Shown here: positions 24,817 through 33,155 of the stretch, in pieces | Position numbering within the stretch: the stretch's first letter is position 1 | How the letters are laid out: every line of letters begins with the position of its first letter | DNA from: Streptomyces sp. ST2-7A | GTDB taxonomy: Bacteria; Actinomycetota; Actinomycetes; Streptomycetales; Streptomycetaceae | Assembly (NCBI RefSeq): GCF_021390475.1 | Contig: NZ_JAJUWS010000053.1 | Coordinates: forward strand, 1-44,799 | Length of the DNA stretch: 44,799 nt | Reading direction: 5' to 3' | The notes under the pieces: generated by a model | Seen by the model: the letters and a program-made list of their open reading frames with translations, nothing else | What the model was told of the DNA's origin: nothing | Database searches by the model: none | Made by a program: the position numbers and the translations under genes

Positions 24817-25208
24817 CGTTGTCCCTTCTGGTGAACCGGCCGGGGCGTCCCGCCGCCCCGGCCGGATGGTGTCACCGGGCCCGTGGGGACGGCCGGGTGC
24901 GCGGCGGTGTCCCGACGGGGCGCGGGGTGTGCGGCTCCCGTGGCCTCCGGTGACGAACGTTCAGAAGTGTCCGCCCGGCCCCGAGGGGCGTCAACGAATG
25001 TTTCCGGAAAACTTCCGGACAATAAACTCCGAAAAACAACGATCGAGCATGCATCAGCAGCGCTTTTCCGTAGATCCGGACCCGTGGTGTGTGTCTTCGG
25101 CAGGTGAAGGGAAAGTTTTTCACCGATTCTTTCGAGAATTTTCCGAAATAGCTGTCGCGCGGAGGGGAGAGGAGGACCGTGCCGGTCCCACCCGGCTAGC
25201 GTGGGAGG
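24817..25208. promoter_or_regulatory. Xylanase upstream control region
   Basis: Between 25000 and 25150 the G+C content drops sharply. The patch holds the palindrome TTTCCGGAAA (25001-25010) followed by ACTTCCGGAC, the half-site AGCGCTTTTC (25059-25068), a GAAAGTTTTTC near-palindrome (25111-25121) and the inverted repeat ATTCT-TTCG-AGAAT (25126-25139). Clustered GAAA/TTTC and CGGAA repeats upstream of a xylanase suggest repressor sites. I could not pick one minus-strand promoter with confidence. The rest is plain GC-rich leader. Confidence 0.55.
25001..25010. promoter_or_regulatory. Palindrome TTTCCGGAAA upstream of xylanase
   Basis: A perfect 10-bp palindrome that recurs exactly at 33919-33928 in the HAD gene leader. 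It is rare by chance in such GC-rich DNA. Candidate operator core. Confidence 0.45.
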
Positions 25209-25211
25209 GTG
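25197..25211 (+). promoter_or_regulatory. Minus-10 element next to a probably leaderless GTG start
   Basis: TAGCGT at 25197-25202 ends six bases before GTG 25209. The GGGAGG in between is too close to act as a normal ribosome site. Confidence 0.5.
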
Positions 25212-26168
25212 ACCACCACCGGACCCGGGAACCGCGCTCCGGGTGCCACCGGAGCCGGCGGGCCCCGGCGGGCCCGCACCCCGCCGCCCCCACCGCGCGA
25301 CGGCGTCGCCCACGAGGTCTTCGGCGACCTCCGCTGCCTGCTGATCGCTCCCCGGCTGCTCGTGCTCCAGGTCTCCCACCCCGTGGTGGGCGCCGGAGTG
25401 GCGGACCACAGCGACTTCCGCGCCGACCCGTGGGGGCGGTTGCTGACCACCCTGCTCTCGCTGACCACCGTGGTCTACGGAACGCCGGAGGAATCCCGCG
25501 CGGAGGCCCGCCGACTGCGCCGCCTGCACGCGGCCATGACCGGCACCGACGACACCGGTCGCCCCTACCGGGCCCTGGATCCCGAGGCGTACGCCTGGGT
25601 GCACGCCACCCTGGTCATGGGCCCGGTGGACGCCATGGCCCTCTTCGGCACCCCGCTGACCGGCGAGCGGCTGGAGACCTACCACCGGGAACTGCGGGAA
25701 GTCGGCCGCATCTGGGGCATCGCCGACCACCGCCTGCCCCCCGACCCCGCGGCCTTCGAGGCCCGATACGCCGAGACCGTCGCGCGGCGACTCGGGGACA
25801 ACCGCGCGGTCCGGGACGTGCTGGAGGCCCTCGCCCACCCCACCCCACCCGTCCGCCGGATCCCGACGGCACCCTGGCGCGCCCTCACCCGTCCCGTCAC
25901 CCGACGCCTGACCCTGGTCACCGTCGGTACGCTGCCGCCGATCCTGCGCGAGCGACTCGGCCTGCCCTGGACCCCTCGGGACGAACGCGACCTGCGTCGC
26001 CTCGCCCGCCGCGTGCGCCTGCTGGTCGAACCCCTCCCCGGACCGGTCCGGCTCGCCCTCCCACCGCTCCTTCTCCGCCTCGCGGCCCATCGCCGGGCGA
26101 GGGCGGCGCGGGCGGCCCGGCGGGCGGCGGGGCCGACTCACAACGGCCCGAGCACCCGCTCCAGATAG
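25209..26168 (+). CDS. MpaB/DUF2236-family oxygenase-like protein
   Basis: A 319-residue protein of the DUF2236 family, which includes MpaB-type and latex-clearing-related heme proteins. Family signatures are FGDLRCLLIAPRLLVLQVSHPVVGAGVADHSDF near the N-terminus, the DPEAYAWVHATLVM stretch near residue 118-130 and YHRELREVGRIWG. The histidines in SHPVV, DHSDF and WVHAT are the likely cofactor ligands or catalytic residues. No secretion signal is seen. The substrate is unknown. Start GTG 25209 fits a leaderless pattern. The last 31 bases overlap the convergent lactone oxidase gene. Confidence 0.8.
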   Translation: MTTTGPGNRAPGATGAGGPRRARTPPPPPRDGVAHEVFGDLRCLLIAPRLLVLQVSHPVVGAGVADHSDFRADPWGRLLTTLLSLTTVVYGTPEESRAEARRLRRLHAAMTGTDDTGRPYRALDPEAYAWVHATLVMGPVDAMALFGTPLTGERLETYHRELREVGRIWGIADHRLPPDPAAFEARYAETVARRLGDNRAVRDVLEALAHPTPPVRRIPTAPWRALTRPVTRRLTLVTVGTLPPILRERLGLPWTPRDERDLRRLARRVRLLVEPLPGPVRLALPPLLLRLAAHRRARAARAARRAAGPTHNGPSTRSR

Positions 26169-27490
26169 GGGTTGCCGAACACCCCCGCCGGGTCCAGCCG
26201 CGCCCGCACCCGCCGGAAGTCCTCGAATCGCGGATACAACCCCCGCAGCGTCTCCGCCCCCAACCGGTGCAGTTTCCCCCAGTGCGGCCGCCCACCCGCG
26301 GCGACCAACACCTCCTCGGCCGCCCGGAACCACCCGGCGTGCGGTCGCCGGTGGTACTGGTGCACCGCCACGTACGCGCTCCCGCGGCCGTGGGCGCTGG
26401 ACAGCCACACGTCGTCGGCCGGTGTGAAGCGGACCTCGACCGGGAACCCCACCCGTTCCCCGTGCCGCTCCGGCAACCGCCGCAGCTCCCGCAGCACCTG
26501 CGACAGCACGGCGCGGGGGACGGCGTACTCCATCTCCCGGAACACCACCCGACGGGGCGAGGTGAGGACCCGGTGCGAGACGTCCGTGTACACCCGGGGG
26601 GACAGCGCCCGGGCGGCCACCGCGTTCAACCGGGGGATCGCGGCCGGCACCGCGCACCCCAGCCGGTTGACCCCCTCGTAGAGCGTGTTCGACAGGAACT
26701 CGTCCTCGAGCCGGGCCCGGATCCGGTTCAGCGGCTCGCGCCGCGCGGCGCCGAGCGGTCGGTTGTTGCGCTTGGTGAGTGTCCGGTCGGTGTGCGGGAA
26801 CCAGTAGAACTCCATGTGCTCGTTCCCCTCCACCAACCCCTCCAGGTCCTCGATCACCCGGTCCAACGGCATCGGCGTCTCCACCGCGCGCAGCAGGAAG
26901 GCCGGCTCGCACCGCAGCGTCACCCGGGAGATCACGCCCACCGCGCCCAGCCCCAGACGGGCCGCGGCGAACACCTCGGGTTCCCGCTCCGCCGAACACC
27001 GCAGCACCGATCCGTCGGCCGTCACCAATTCCACCCCGCTCACCTGCGCGGACAGACCTCCCGAGGAACGCCCCGTGCCGTGGGTACCGGTGGAGATCGC
27101 CCCGGAGACCGTCTGGCGGTCGATGTCACCCATGTTGGTCAGCGCCATGCCGTGCGCGTCCAGCAGCCGGTTCAGGCGGTACAGCGGCATCCCCGCCTCC
27201 ACCGTGACCAGACCGCGTTCGCGGTCCACCTCCACCGGCCGGTCCATCGCGTCCATCCGCAGGTGGAGCCCATCGGTGACCGCGACGCCGGTGAAGGAGT
27301 GACCGCTGCCCACCGCCTTCACCCGCAGCCCGCGCCCGGCGGCCTCCGCCACCAGTTCGGCGAGTTCGGCGGTGTCCCGGGGCCGGGCGGTGCGGGCCGG
27401 GCGGGCGCTCTCCGTTCCCGCCCAGTTCCACCATTCCGGAGTCGTTCCCCTCGCCCGGTGTGCCGTGGCCCGCCGTTGCCGTGTGCCCAC
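26138..27490 (-). CDS. FAD-linked D-arabinono-1,4-lactone oxidase-like enzyme
   Basis: Vanillyl-alcohol-oxidase-type flavoenzyme of 450 residues. The FAD-binding half holds PEWWNWAGTE, VKAVGSGHSFTGVAVTDG and SGAISTGTHGTGRSSGG. The C-terminal ALO domain has the conserved GRPHWGKLH and the closing DPAGVFGNPYLERVLG. It oxidises a sugar 1,4-lactone; in bacteria the physiological substrate is often uncertain (gulono-, arabinono- or other lactones). GTG 27490 has a very good GGGAGGA ribosome site six to seven bases upstream. It is divergent from a PLP enzyme gene. Confidence 0.9.
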   Translation of the reverse strand: MGTRQRRATAHRARGTTPEWWNWAGTESARPARTARPRDTAELAELVAEAAGRGLRVKAVGSGHSFTGVAVTDGLHLRMDAMDRPVEVDRERGLVTVEAGMPLYRLNRLLDAHGMALTNMGDIDRQTVSGAISTGTHGTGRSSGGLSAQVSGVELVTADGSVLRCSAEREPEVFAAARLGLGAVGVISRVTLRCEPAFLLRAVETPMPLDRVIEDLEGLVEGNEHMEFYWFPHTDRTLTKRNNRPLGAARREPLNRIRARLEDEFLSNTLYEGVNRLGCAVPAAIPRLNAVAARALSPRVYTDVSHRVLTSPRRVVFREMEYAVPRAVLSQVLRELRRLPERHGERVGFPVEVRFTPADDVWLSSAHGRGSAYVAVHQYHRRPHAGWFRAAEEVLVAAGGRPHWGKLHRLGAETLRGLYPRFEDFRRVRARLDPAGVFGNPYLERVLGPL

Positions 27491-27547
27491 CCGATCGTCC
27501 TCCCGCCCGGCGGTTCCGCCGCCCCGGCGCGGGACGGACGGGCGGCC

Positions 27548-27576
27548 AGTGTGGGGCCGGCCGCGGGAGGCGTCAA
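27548..27576 (-). promoter_or_regulatory. Promoter of the lactone oxidase gene
   Basis: On the minus strand TTGACG (27576-27571) is 17 bases before CACACT (27553-27548). Transcription would begin near 27541, giving a 50-base leader. Confidence 0.5.
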
Positions 27577-27663
27577 CGGGTGGGCCGCGCTCCCGACCCG
27601 GCACCCCGCCCGCGCGCCCCCGAACCGCCCCGGACGCGTTCCGAACCGGGTGACGGGGCGCCC

Positions 27664-27691
27664 TTGACCCCGCCGGGACGGCGGCTACGGT
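27664..27691 (+). promoter_or_regulatory. Promoter of the PLP enzyme gene
   Basis: TTGACC (27664-27669) and TACGGT (27686-27691) are 16 bases apart. The predicted leader of about 75 bases contains the hairpins at 27709-27737. Confidence 0.6.
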
Positions 27692-27708
27692 GGTCGCCGA
27701 CGGCCGGT

Positions 27709-27737
27709 CCCGTCGGATCCCCGACGGGATCCGACGG
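27709..27737 (+). promoter_or_regulatory. Leader with two mutually exclusive hairpins
   Basis: 27710-27721 pairs perfectly with 27726-27737 (12 bp, 4-base loop). Alternatively CCCGTCGG (27709-27716) pairs with CCGACGGG (27721-27728) around ATCC. Both lie in the 5' leader of the PLP enzyme mRNA. Confidence 0.45.
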
Positions 27738-27772
27738 TCGAGCCGGGAACCATGTCGGGAGGGGGGACGTCG

Positions 27773-29089
27773 ATGACCGCCGACGGCACCGTGCGCGGCC
27801 GCCCGGATTCCGCCCCGCCCCCCGCCGGTGGGACGGGCGGGCCCGAACGGGGATCCGAGGCGGCCCGGCGGGCGACCTTCCACCGTCTGGAGCGCGCCAC
27901 CGCCGACCTCGAACCCCCCTTCGCGGTGGTGGACCTGCCGGCCTGGCGTCGCAACGCCGACGCCCTGACCCGCCGGGCCCTGGCCAAACCCCTGCGCACG
28001 GCGACCAAATCGCTGCGCTGCCGCTCCCTGATCCACCGCGCCGAACGTCTCCCCGGCTGGCACGGCGTCCTCGCCTTCACCCTCCCCGAGGCACTGCTGC
28101 TCGCGACGGACACCCCCGACGGGGAGTCGGGCATCACCGATGTGGTGGTGGGCTACCCCACCGCCGACCGGACCGCCCTGCGACGGTTGGCGACCGACCC
28201 GTCGGCCCGGGAGCGGATCACCCTGATGGTCGACTCGGTGGCCCACCTCGACCTGCTGGAGAGCGTGCTGGGGGAGGTGGGTCGCCCCGACCCGGAACCC
28301 CCGCTGCGGCTGTGCCTGGAGCTCGACGCCTCGCTGCGTCTTCTCGGTGGCCGGGCGCACATCGGCGTCCGCCGCTCCCCGGTCCACGACCCCGCCTCGG
28401 CCCGGGCCCTGGCCGAGGCGATCGCCCGCCGGCCGGGGCTGCGACTGGTCGGCATGATGGCCTACGAGGCGCAGATCGCCGGGATCGGCGACGCCCCCGC
28501 CGGGGCACCGCTGCGCGCCCTCGCGGTGCGGGGGATCCAGCGCCTCTCCGGCGCGGAACTGCGCGAGCGCCGGGCCGCGGCCGTGGCGGCCGTGCGGGCC
28601 GTGACGCCGCTGGAGTTCGTCAACGGCGGCGGCACCGGCAGCGTGGCGCGGACCGCGGCCGAACCGGCCGTCACGGAGATCGCGGCGGGCTCCGGCCTGT
28701 ACGGTCCCGTCCTCTTCGACGGTTACCGGGACTTCCGGCCGATCCCGGCCGCGTTCTTCGCGCTGACGGTCGTACGACGACCCGCCCCCGGCATCGTGAC
28801 GGTGCTCGGCGGCGGCTGGACCGCCTCGGGCCCGCCGGGACGCGACCGGTTGCCGCTGCCGGTCTTCCCCGCCGGGCTGCGGTACCTGCCCACCGAGGCC
28901 GCCGGTGAGGTGCAGACCCCTCTCGTCGGTGCCGCCGCCCGGGACCTGCGACCGGGGGACCGGGTGTGGTTCCGGCACGCCAAGGCGGGCGAGCCCGCCG
29001 AGCGGGTCAACCGACTGCACGTGATCGACGGCGATCGGATTGTCGAGGAGGCCCCCACCTACCGGGGCGAGGGCCACGCCTTCATCTGA
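27773..29089 (+). CDS. PLP-dependent amino acid deaminase/aldolase, alanine-racemase fold
   Basis: A 438-residue enzyme of the D-threonine-aldolase / D-serine-dehydratase-like group. The N-terminal barrel begins with PPFAVVDLPAWRRNADAL. The PLP-binding lysine is probably that of RTATKSLRCR. ITLMVDSVAHLDLL, LCLELDASLRLLGGRAHIGVRRSPVH, LVGMMAYEAQIAG and FVNGGGTGSVART follow in family order. The C-terminal domain has VWFRHAKAGEPAERVN, with a histidine typical of the metal site. ATG 27773 has GGGAGGGGGGA upstream, better than ATG 27752. Substrate not determined. It sits divergent from the lactone oxidase gene. Confidence 0.85.
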   Translation: MTADGTVRGRPDSAPPPAGGTGGPERGSEAARRATFHRLERATADLEPPFAVVDLPAWRRNADALTRRALAKPLRTATKSLRCRSLIHRAERLPGWHGVLAFTLPEALLLATDTPDGESGITDVVVGYPTADRTALRRLATDPSARERITLMVDSVAHLDLLESVLGEVGRPDPEPPLRLCLELDASLRLLGGRAHIGVRRSPVHDPASARALAEAIARRPGLRLVGMMAYEAQIAGIGDAPAGAPLRALAVRGIQRLSGAELRERRAAAVAAVRAVTPLEFVNGGGTGSVARTAAEPAVTEIAAGSGLYGPVLFDGYRDFRPIPAAFFALTVVRRPAPGIVTVLGGGWTASGPPGRDRLPLPVFPAGLRYLPTEAAGEVQTPLVGAAARDLRPGDRVWFRHAKAGEPAERVNRLHVIDGDRIVEEAPTYRGEGHAFI

Positions 29090-29132
29090 TCCCGGCCCCC
29101 CGACCCCTCCGCTCGCGCAGCGCCCGGGATCA
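29087..29132. terminator. Bidirectional terminator containing both stop codons
   Basis: TGATCCCGG at 29087-29095 pairs with CCGGGATCA at 29124-29132. The plus gene's TGA lies in one arm and the minus gene's TGA in the other, so each gene ends within the shared stem. The loop is 28 bases. Confidence 0.55.
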
Positions 29133-30560
29133 GGCCGGGCGGTCGAGTCGGTCCACGCCGGGGCGGCGGCCGAACCACAGCAACCCTGCCCCCAGCGAGG
29201 CCACCAGCAACAGCCCCATGCCGCCCAGCATCCAACCGGCGCCGAAGTTGACGATCAGCGGCACCGCCGCCGCGGTGATCAGTCCGCCCCCGAAGAACGG
29301 CTCCAACGCCAACTGCTTGTAGCCGAAGGCCGGATAGGCGGGGGTCCGCAACTCGGGGTCGGCGATCCGCAGCAACACCAGGCCGGTCGCCGTCACGCCC
29401 AGGGACTGCCCCATGTCACCGATCCCGCGCTCGAACCAGTGGTCGGGCATCACCCGGGGGGCGAGGAAGAGGAAGGCGCCCACCGACCACAGCAGACCGG
29501 TCGCGGTGAGCAGCAGGAAGGGGCCCAGGTTGTCGGCGATGACCTGCAGCGACAGGGTACCCAGGGCGGCGATGATCAGCATGTCCAGGGAGAAGCCCTG
29601 CAACCGCTCCACCAGCTGCCGGTCCACGATCTCGTACCGGTCGAAGGACTGGATCGCCACCTGGACGACGATCCCGCCGATCATCGCCATCGGGAACAGC
29701 GGGACGTAGGCGAACAGCTCCACCGTGTCGATCCACAACCACCGCTCCACGGCCTGGAGCCCGGAGAGGATCAGCCATCCGATCATCACCGAGATGGCCA
29801 GCAGCCCGAAGTGCAGGGTGAGGGGCTCGATGGAGGAGGGGTGCACGGTCAGGGTTCCGGCGGAGCGGCGGTTCTCCTTCTCCACCAGGCCGGCCTGCTC
29901 GGAGACCGTGGGAGTGGCACCCGCGCGCAGTTCCGTGGTGCGTCCGGTCCGCACCCCCCAGTTGATCAGGATGATACCGACCACGATGCCGGAGAGCAGC
30001 CCCACGGTGGCCATGCCGAGCGCGAGATCCTGGCCCTCGGGGAAACCGAAGTCGGCGAAGGTGTCGCCCAACCCGGCGGCGGTGCCGTGTCCGCCCTCGA
30101 AGCCGATCTCGATCAGGGCGCCGGTCAGCGGTGGCAGGTCGAACACCGGCCCCAGCACCAGCAGTGCCAGCAGCAGGCCCAACACGTACTGCCCGCTCGC
30201 CAGGGTGGCCCCGAAGGCGATCTGCGGACCGGCCATCCGACCGGCCTCCCGGGGGCCGGGCAGCCGGTGACCGAGGAAGAGGCCGGCGAAGACCACCGAG
30301 ATCAGCAGGCCGGGAAGGGTGCCCCACACCTCCAGCACCTCGACGGTGAACAGCCCCGCGTCGGCGAGGCCGTCCGCGCCCAGCGCCGGGGCCAACCGGC
30401 CGAGCACGTCGGGGCCGCAGATCAGCGCGATGCCCCCGCCGATGATCGAGCTGGGGACGAACAGCTTCTGGGCCAGTCGCCACTTGACCCGGACGAGCTT
30501 GGCGAGGAGTAGGAGCCCCCCGAGCAGCAGCAACGCGAAGCCGATGGTGTTCGGGGACAT
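29130..30560 (-). CDS. GltS-type sodium/glutamate symporter
   Basis: Integral membrane protein of 476 residues resembling the GltS family. The N-terminal half shows hydrophobic segments beginning TIGFALLLLGGLLLLAKLVR, the KLFVPSSIIGGGIAL pore-loop motif, and IEIGFEGGHGTAAGLGDTF, which matches the family's re-entrant GGHG loop. The C-terminal half repeats the pattern with an inverted loop near GIGDMGQSLGVTATGL. It would import glutamate or a related acid with Na+. ATG 30560 follows AAAGGTG closely. It is divergent from dhaK across 613 bp. Confidence 0.85.
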   Translation of the reverse strand: MSPNTIGFALLLLGGLLLLAKLVRVKWRLAQKLFVPSSIIGGGIALICGPDVLGRLAPALGADGLADAGLFTVEVLEVWGTLPGLLISVVFAGLFLGHRLPGPREAGRMAGPQIAFGATLASGQYVLGLLLALLVLGPVFDLPPLTGALIEIGFEGGHGTAAGLGDTFADFGFPEGQDLALGMATVGLLSGIVVGIILINWGVRTGRTTELRAGATPTVSEQAGLVEKENRRSAGTLTVHPSSIEPLTLHFGLLAISVMIGWLILSGLQAVERWLWIDTVELFAYVPLFPMAMIGGIVVQVAIQSFDRYEIVDRQLVERLQGFSLDMLIIAALGTLSLQVIADNLGPFLLLTATGLLWSVGAFLFLAPRVMPDHWFERGIGDMGQSLGVTATGLVLLRIADPELRTPAYPAFGYKQLALEPFFGGGLITAAAVPLIVNFGAGWMLGGMGLLLVASLGAGLLWFGRRPGVDRLDRPA

Positions 30561-31173
30561 CTCACCTTTTCCGTGTCGGGGCGCCCGTCGGGGCGCCGGG
30601 CGCCGTTCCGGGCGCCCGGCGGGACCGTGGGTGCCGTCGGTGCCCCGGCCGCCGGGCCCGGCGGGGCCCCGGTCCGGCTCACCGTCGCACCGGACGCGCA
30701 CCACCGTATCGGGGGAGCGCCCGGGAACGGGGATCGTGCGGGCGTGTCCCGCCCCGGCGCCCGGTGCGGGACACGGGAGGCGGTTCGCCCCGCACGCCGG
30801 GGCACGACCCCGGGTCGCACCCCGACCGGGTGGGCGCGCGCCTCCCCGGGACGTTCCCCGGGCCCCGAACGGGGGGCGGACACGCTCCTCGCTCACCCGT
30901 TCGGGCGCACCCGGCGAGGTGGATTCTCCCGGGCCCCTCCGGGATCACGCGGGTCCGACGTTCCCGGGAGGCCGTCCCCGGTGTCCCGCACGACCACCGA
31001 CGACGCGCCCCCGGAGCACGGGCCGGGGATCGACGGGTGACCGGGGAGCCGTGCGTGCCCCGGTCACGCCGTCCGCGCGCCGGTTGCCGGCCCGATCCGG
31101 GCCCCGCACGCTGTCCGGAACGACAGGGCCGGCCCCCGGCCGCCGGGGGACGTCGATCACGCCGGGAGCCGCC
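30561..31173. other. Long divergent intergenic region between symporter and dhaK
   Basis: This 613-bp gap holds no gene I can support. It contains several GC hairpins, such as GGCGCC/GGGCGCC repeats around 30580-30620 and a 7-bp stem at 31133-31149 just before dhaK. No standard -35/-10 pair was convincing in either direction. Confidence 0.4.
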
Positions 31174-32172
31174 ATGCCCGCCTACTTCGCGACAGAGCCC
31201 GAGTCCCTGCTCGCCGACGCGTTGAACGGGTTCTGCCGGGCCCACACCGATCTGGTCGTGCGGGACGCCGGGAACGGGTACCTCCGGGCCCGTCACCCCT
31301 CCCGGGACCGGCGGGTCGGCCTGGTGTCCGGGGGTGGCTCCGGACACGAGCCGCTGCACATCGGTTTCGTCGGCGCGGGCATGTTGGACGCCGCCTGCCC
31401 GGGCCGGGTCTTCACCTCGCCCCACAACCGGCAGATCCTGGAGGCCTCCCGCGCGGTCGCCGGACCCGGGGGTGTGCTGCACATCGTGAAGAACTACACC
31501 GGCGACCGGATCAACTTCGGCATCGCCGCCGAACGTCTGGCCCACCTGGGCATCCCCTGCGCCCGGGTTCTCGTCGACGACGACCTGGCGACCGCGACCG
31601 GGGGACCCGGCCCCGGTCGCCGGGGCACCGCCGCCACGGTGCTGGTGGAGAAGGTGCTCGGAGCGGCGGCCGATCGGGGGGCGGGGTTGCCGGAACTGGT
31701 GCGGTTGGGAGAGCGGGTGACGGCCCGGTGCCGGAGCCTCGCGGTGGCCTCCCGGGCCCACGGGCTACCCGCCACCGGAGCACCCGCTTTCGAACTGGCG
31801 GCCGACGAGGTGGAGTTCGGTGTCGGCATCCATGGAGAACGGGCGGAACGGACCATCCCCGGTGAGCCGTTGAACCGACTGCTGGAACGGATGACCGACC
31901 CCCTGTTGGCCGCGCTCGCCCCCGCTCGGGGCGAACCGGTGATCCTGCTGGTCAACGGCCTGGGCGCGGTCACCGATCTGGAGCTGTACGCGATCCTCGA
32001 CGCCGGTGAGCGACTGCTGCACAAGCGGGGGACGCCCCCCGCCCGCTGCGCGGTGGGCGAGTTCGTCACCACCCTGGACATGCGGGGGTTCTCGCTCACC
32101 CTCCTGGTCGCCGACGAGGAGACGCTCGACCTGTACGACGCCCCCGTGCACACGCCGGTGTGGCGGTGGTGA
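31174..32172 (+). CDS. dhaK: Dihydroxyacetone kinase subunit DhaK
   Basis: Substrate-binding subunit of dihydroxyacetone kinase, 332 residues. LVSGGGSGHEPLHIGFVGAGM, the DGDR-like YTGDRINFGIAAERL, and the hemiaminal-forming histidine in EFGVGIHGE (His220) are all present, so it should bind dihydroxyacetone or a similar ketose covalently. ATG 31174 has CGGGAG five bases upstream. dhaL follows after 134 bases. No DhaM phosphotransferase gene is in the window, so the phosphate donor may be ATP through DhaL, or a DhaM encoded elsewhere. Confidence 0.93.
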   Translation: MPAYFATEPESLLADALNGFCRAHTDLVVRDAGNGYLRARHPSRDRRVGLVSGGGSGHEPLHIGFVGAGMLDAACPGRVFTSPHNRQILEASRAVAGPGGVLHIVKNYTGDRINFGIAAERLAHLGIPCARVLVDDDLATATGGPGPGRRGTAATVLVEKVLGAAADRGAGLPELVRLGERVTARCRSLAVASRAHGLPATGAPAFELAADEVEFGVGIHGERAERTIPGEPLNRLLERMTDPLLAALAPARGEPVILLVNGLGAVTDLELYAILDAGERLLHKRGTPPARCAVGEFVTTLDMRGFSLTLLVADEETLDLYDAPVHTPVWRW

Positions 32173-32306
32173 TCGACCCGGTTCCCCCTCCGGGTCCGGC
32201 CTCCGGTCGCACCGGGTCGTCGGGCCGGGGGAGGAACGGGGTCGCCGGCCCCGTTGACGGGGACGGTACGGAAGTGTGGGGGAGGGCGAGGAAGGGAGTG
32301 AATGCC

Positions 32307-33068
32307 ATGACATGCGACGGCGTCTTCACCGAGCGATGGGTTCGACGGTTCGCCGAATCGGTCGCGATGACCGAGCCCGAACTCACCGATCTCGACCGTC
32401 GGGTCGGGGACGGTGACTTCGGCACCAATCTCCTGATCGGTCTCACCGCCACCACCCGGGCCCTGGACCGCTCGCGGGCGGAGCCGGGCCCCCCGGTTCC
32501 CGACGCCTCCGTCCCGCTGGAGACCATGGCCGGTGTCTTCCTCGACGAGGTCGGCGGCACCAGTGGCCCGTTGTTCGGTCTCGTCTTCCAGGAGTTGGCC
32601 GCGGCGGCCCGGACGGCAGGCCCGGTGCTGACCGGGGCCGCCGTGGCGGACGGCCTCGAGGCGGGCCTCGCGGCCGTCCGCCGGGTGGGGGAGGCCGAGC
32701 CCGGTGACAAGACGATGGTGGACGCGCTCCTTCCCGCGCTGATCGAGGTCCGCCGCGCCGGTTCGCTGCCGGCGGACCGGGCCCTGGCGGTGGCCGCGCT
32801 GGGCGCGCGTCGGGGTGTCTCGGAGACGGCCCGCCTGCGGGCCCGGCGCGGGAGGGCCGGCTATCTCGGGGATCGGGTCACCGGGGTGCCCGATCCCGGG
32901 GCGGTCGGGGTGGCCCTGTTGTTCGCCTCGGCGGCCGGCCCGGTCGGGGCCCTGGCCCCCTGGTGGGAGCGCGGGGTGCCGCGCGCCCACCTTCCCGTCA
33001 CCCGTATCGGGGACCCCGAACCGGGCACGGACACCGGCACCGGAGCGGGGGTGCCCGCGGGACGCTGA
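32307..33068 (+). CDS. dhaL: Dihydroxyacetone kinase nucleotide-binding subunit DhaL
   Basis: ADP/ATP-binding partner of DhaK, 253 residues. The Mg-binding aspartates are in LDRRVGDGDFGTNLLIG. The nucleotide-binding GGTSGPLFGLVFQEL, the GDKTMVDALLPAL stretch and GYLGDRVTGVPDPGAVGVALL are intact. The C-terminal ~45 residues extend past the usual end with a Gly/Thr/Asp tail. ATG 32307 has AAGGGAG nine bases upstream; an overlapping ATG at 32302 is out of frame. It forms the catalytic pair with DhaK and faces a convergent HAD phosphatase gene. Confidence 0.92.
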   Translation: MTCDGVFTERWVRRFAESVAMTEPELTDLDRRVGDGDFGTNLLIGLTATTRALDRSRAEPGPPVPDASVPLETMAGVFLDEVGGTSGPLFGLVFQELAAAARTAGPVLTGAAVADGLEAGLAAVRRVGEAEPGDKTMVDALLPALIEVRRAGSLPADRALAVAALGARRGVSETARLRARRGRAGYLGDRVTGVPDPGAVGVALLFASAAGPVGALAPWWERGVPRAHLPVTRIGDPEPGTDTGTGAGVPAGR

Positions 33069-33155
33069 GGTGGTGCCCGGCCCCGTCGGGACGGACGCCC
33101 GGGGTGGGGCGTGTCCCGCCCCGGCGGGGTCCGACCGGGGGTCGGGCGTCGGTGC

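Noticed and set aside
24620..27667. Very long plus-strand open frame of about 1015 codons
   Set aside because: It is antisense to the xylanase start and lactone oxidase genes and shows only Arg/Pro/Gly-rich sequence without domains, as expected for a shadow frame in GC-rich DNA.
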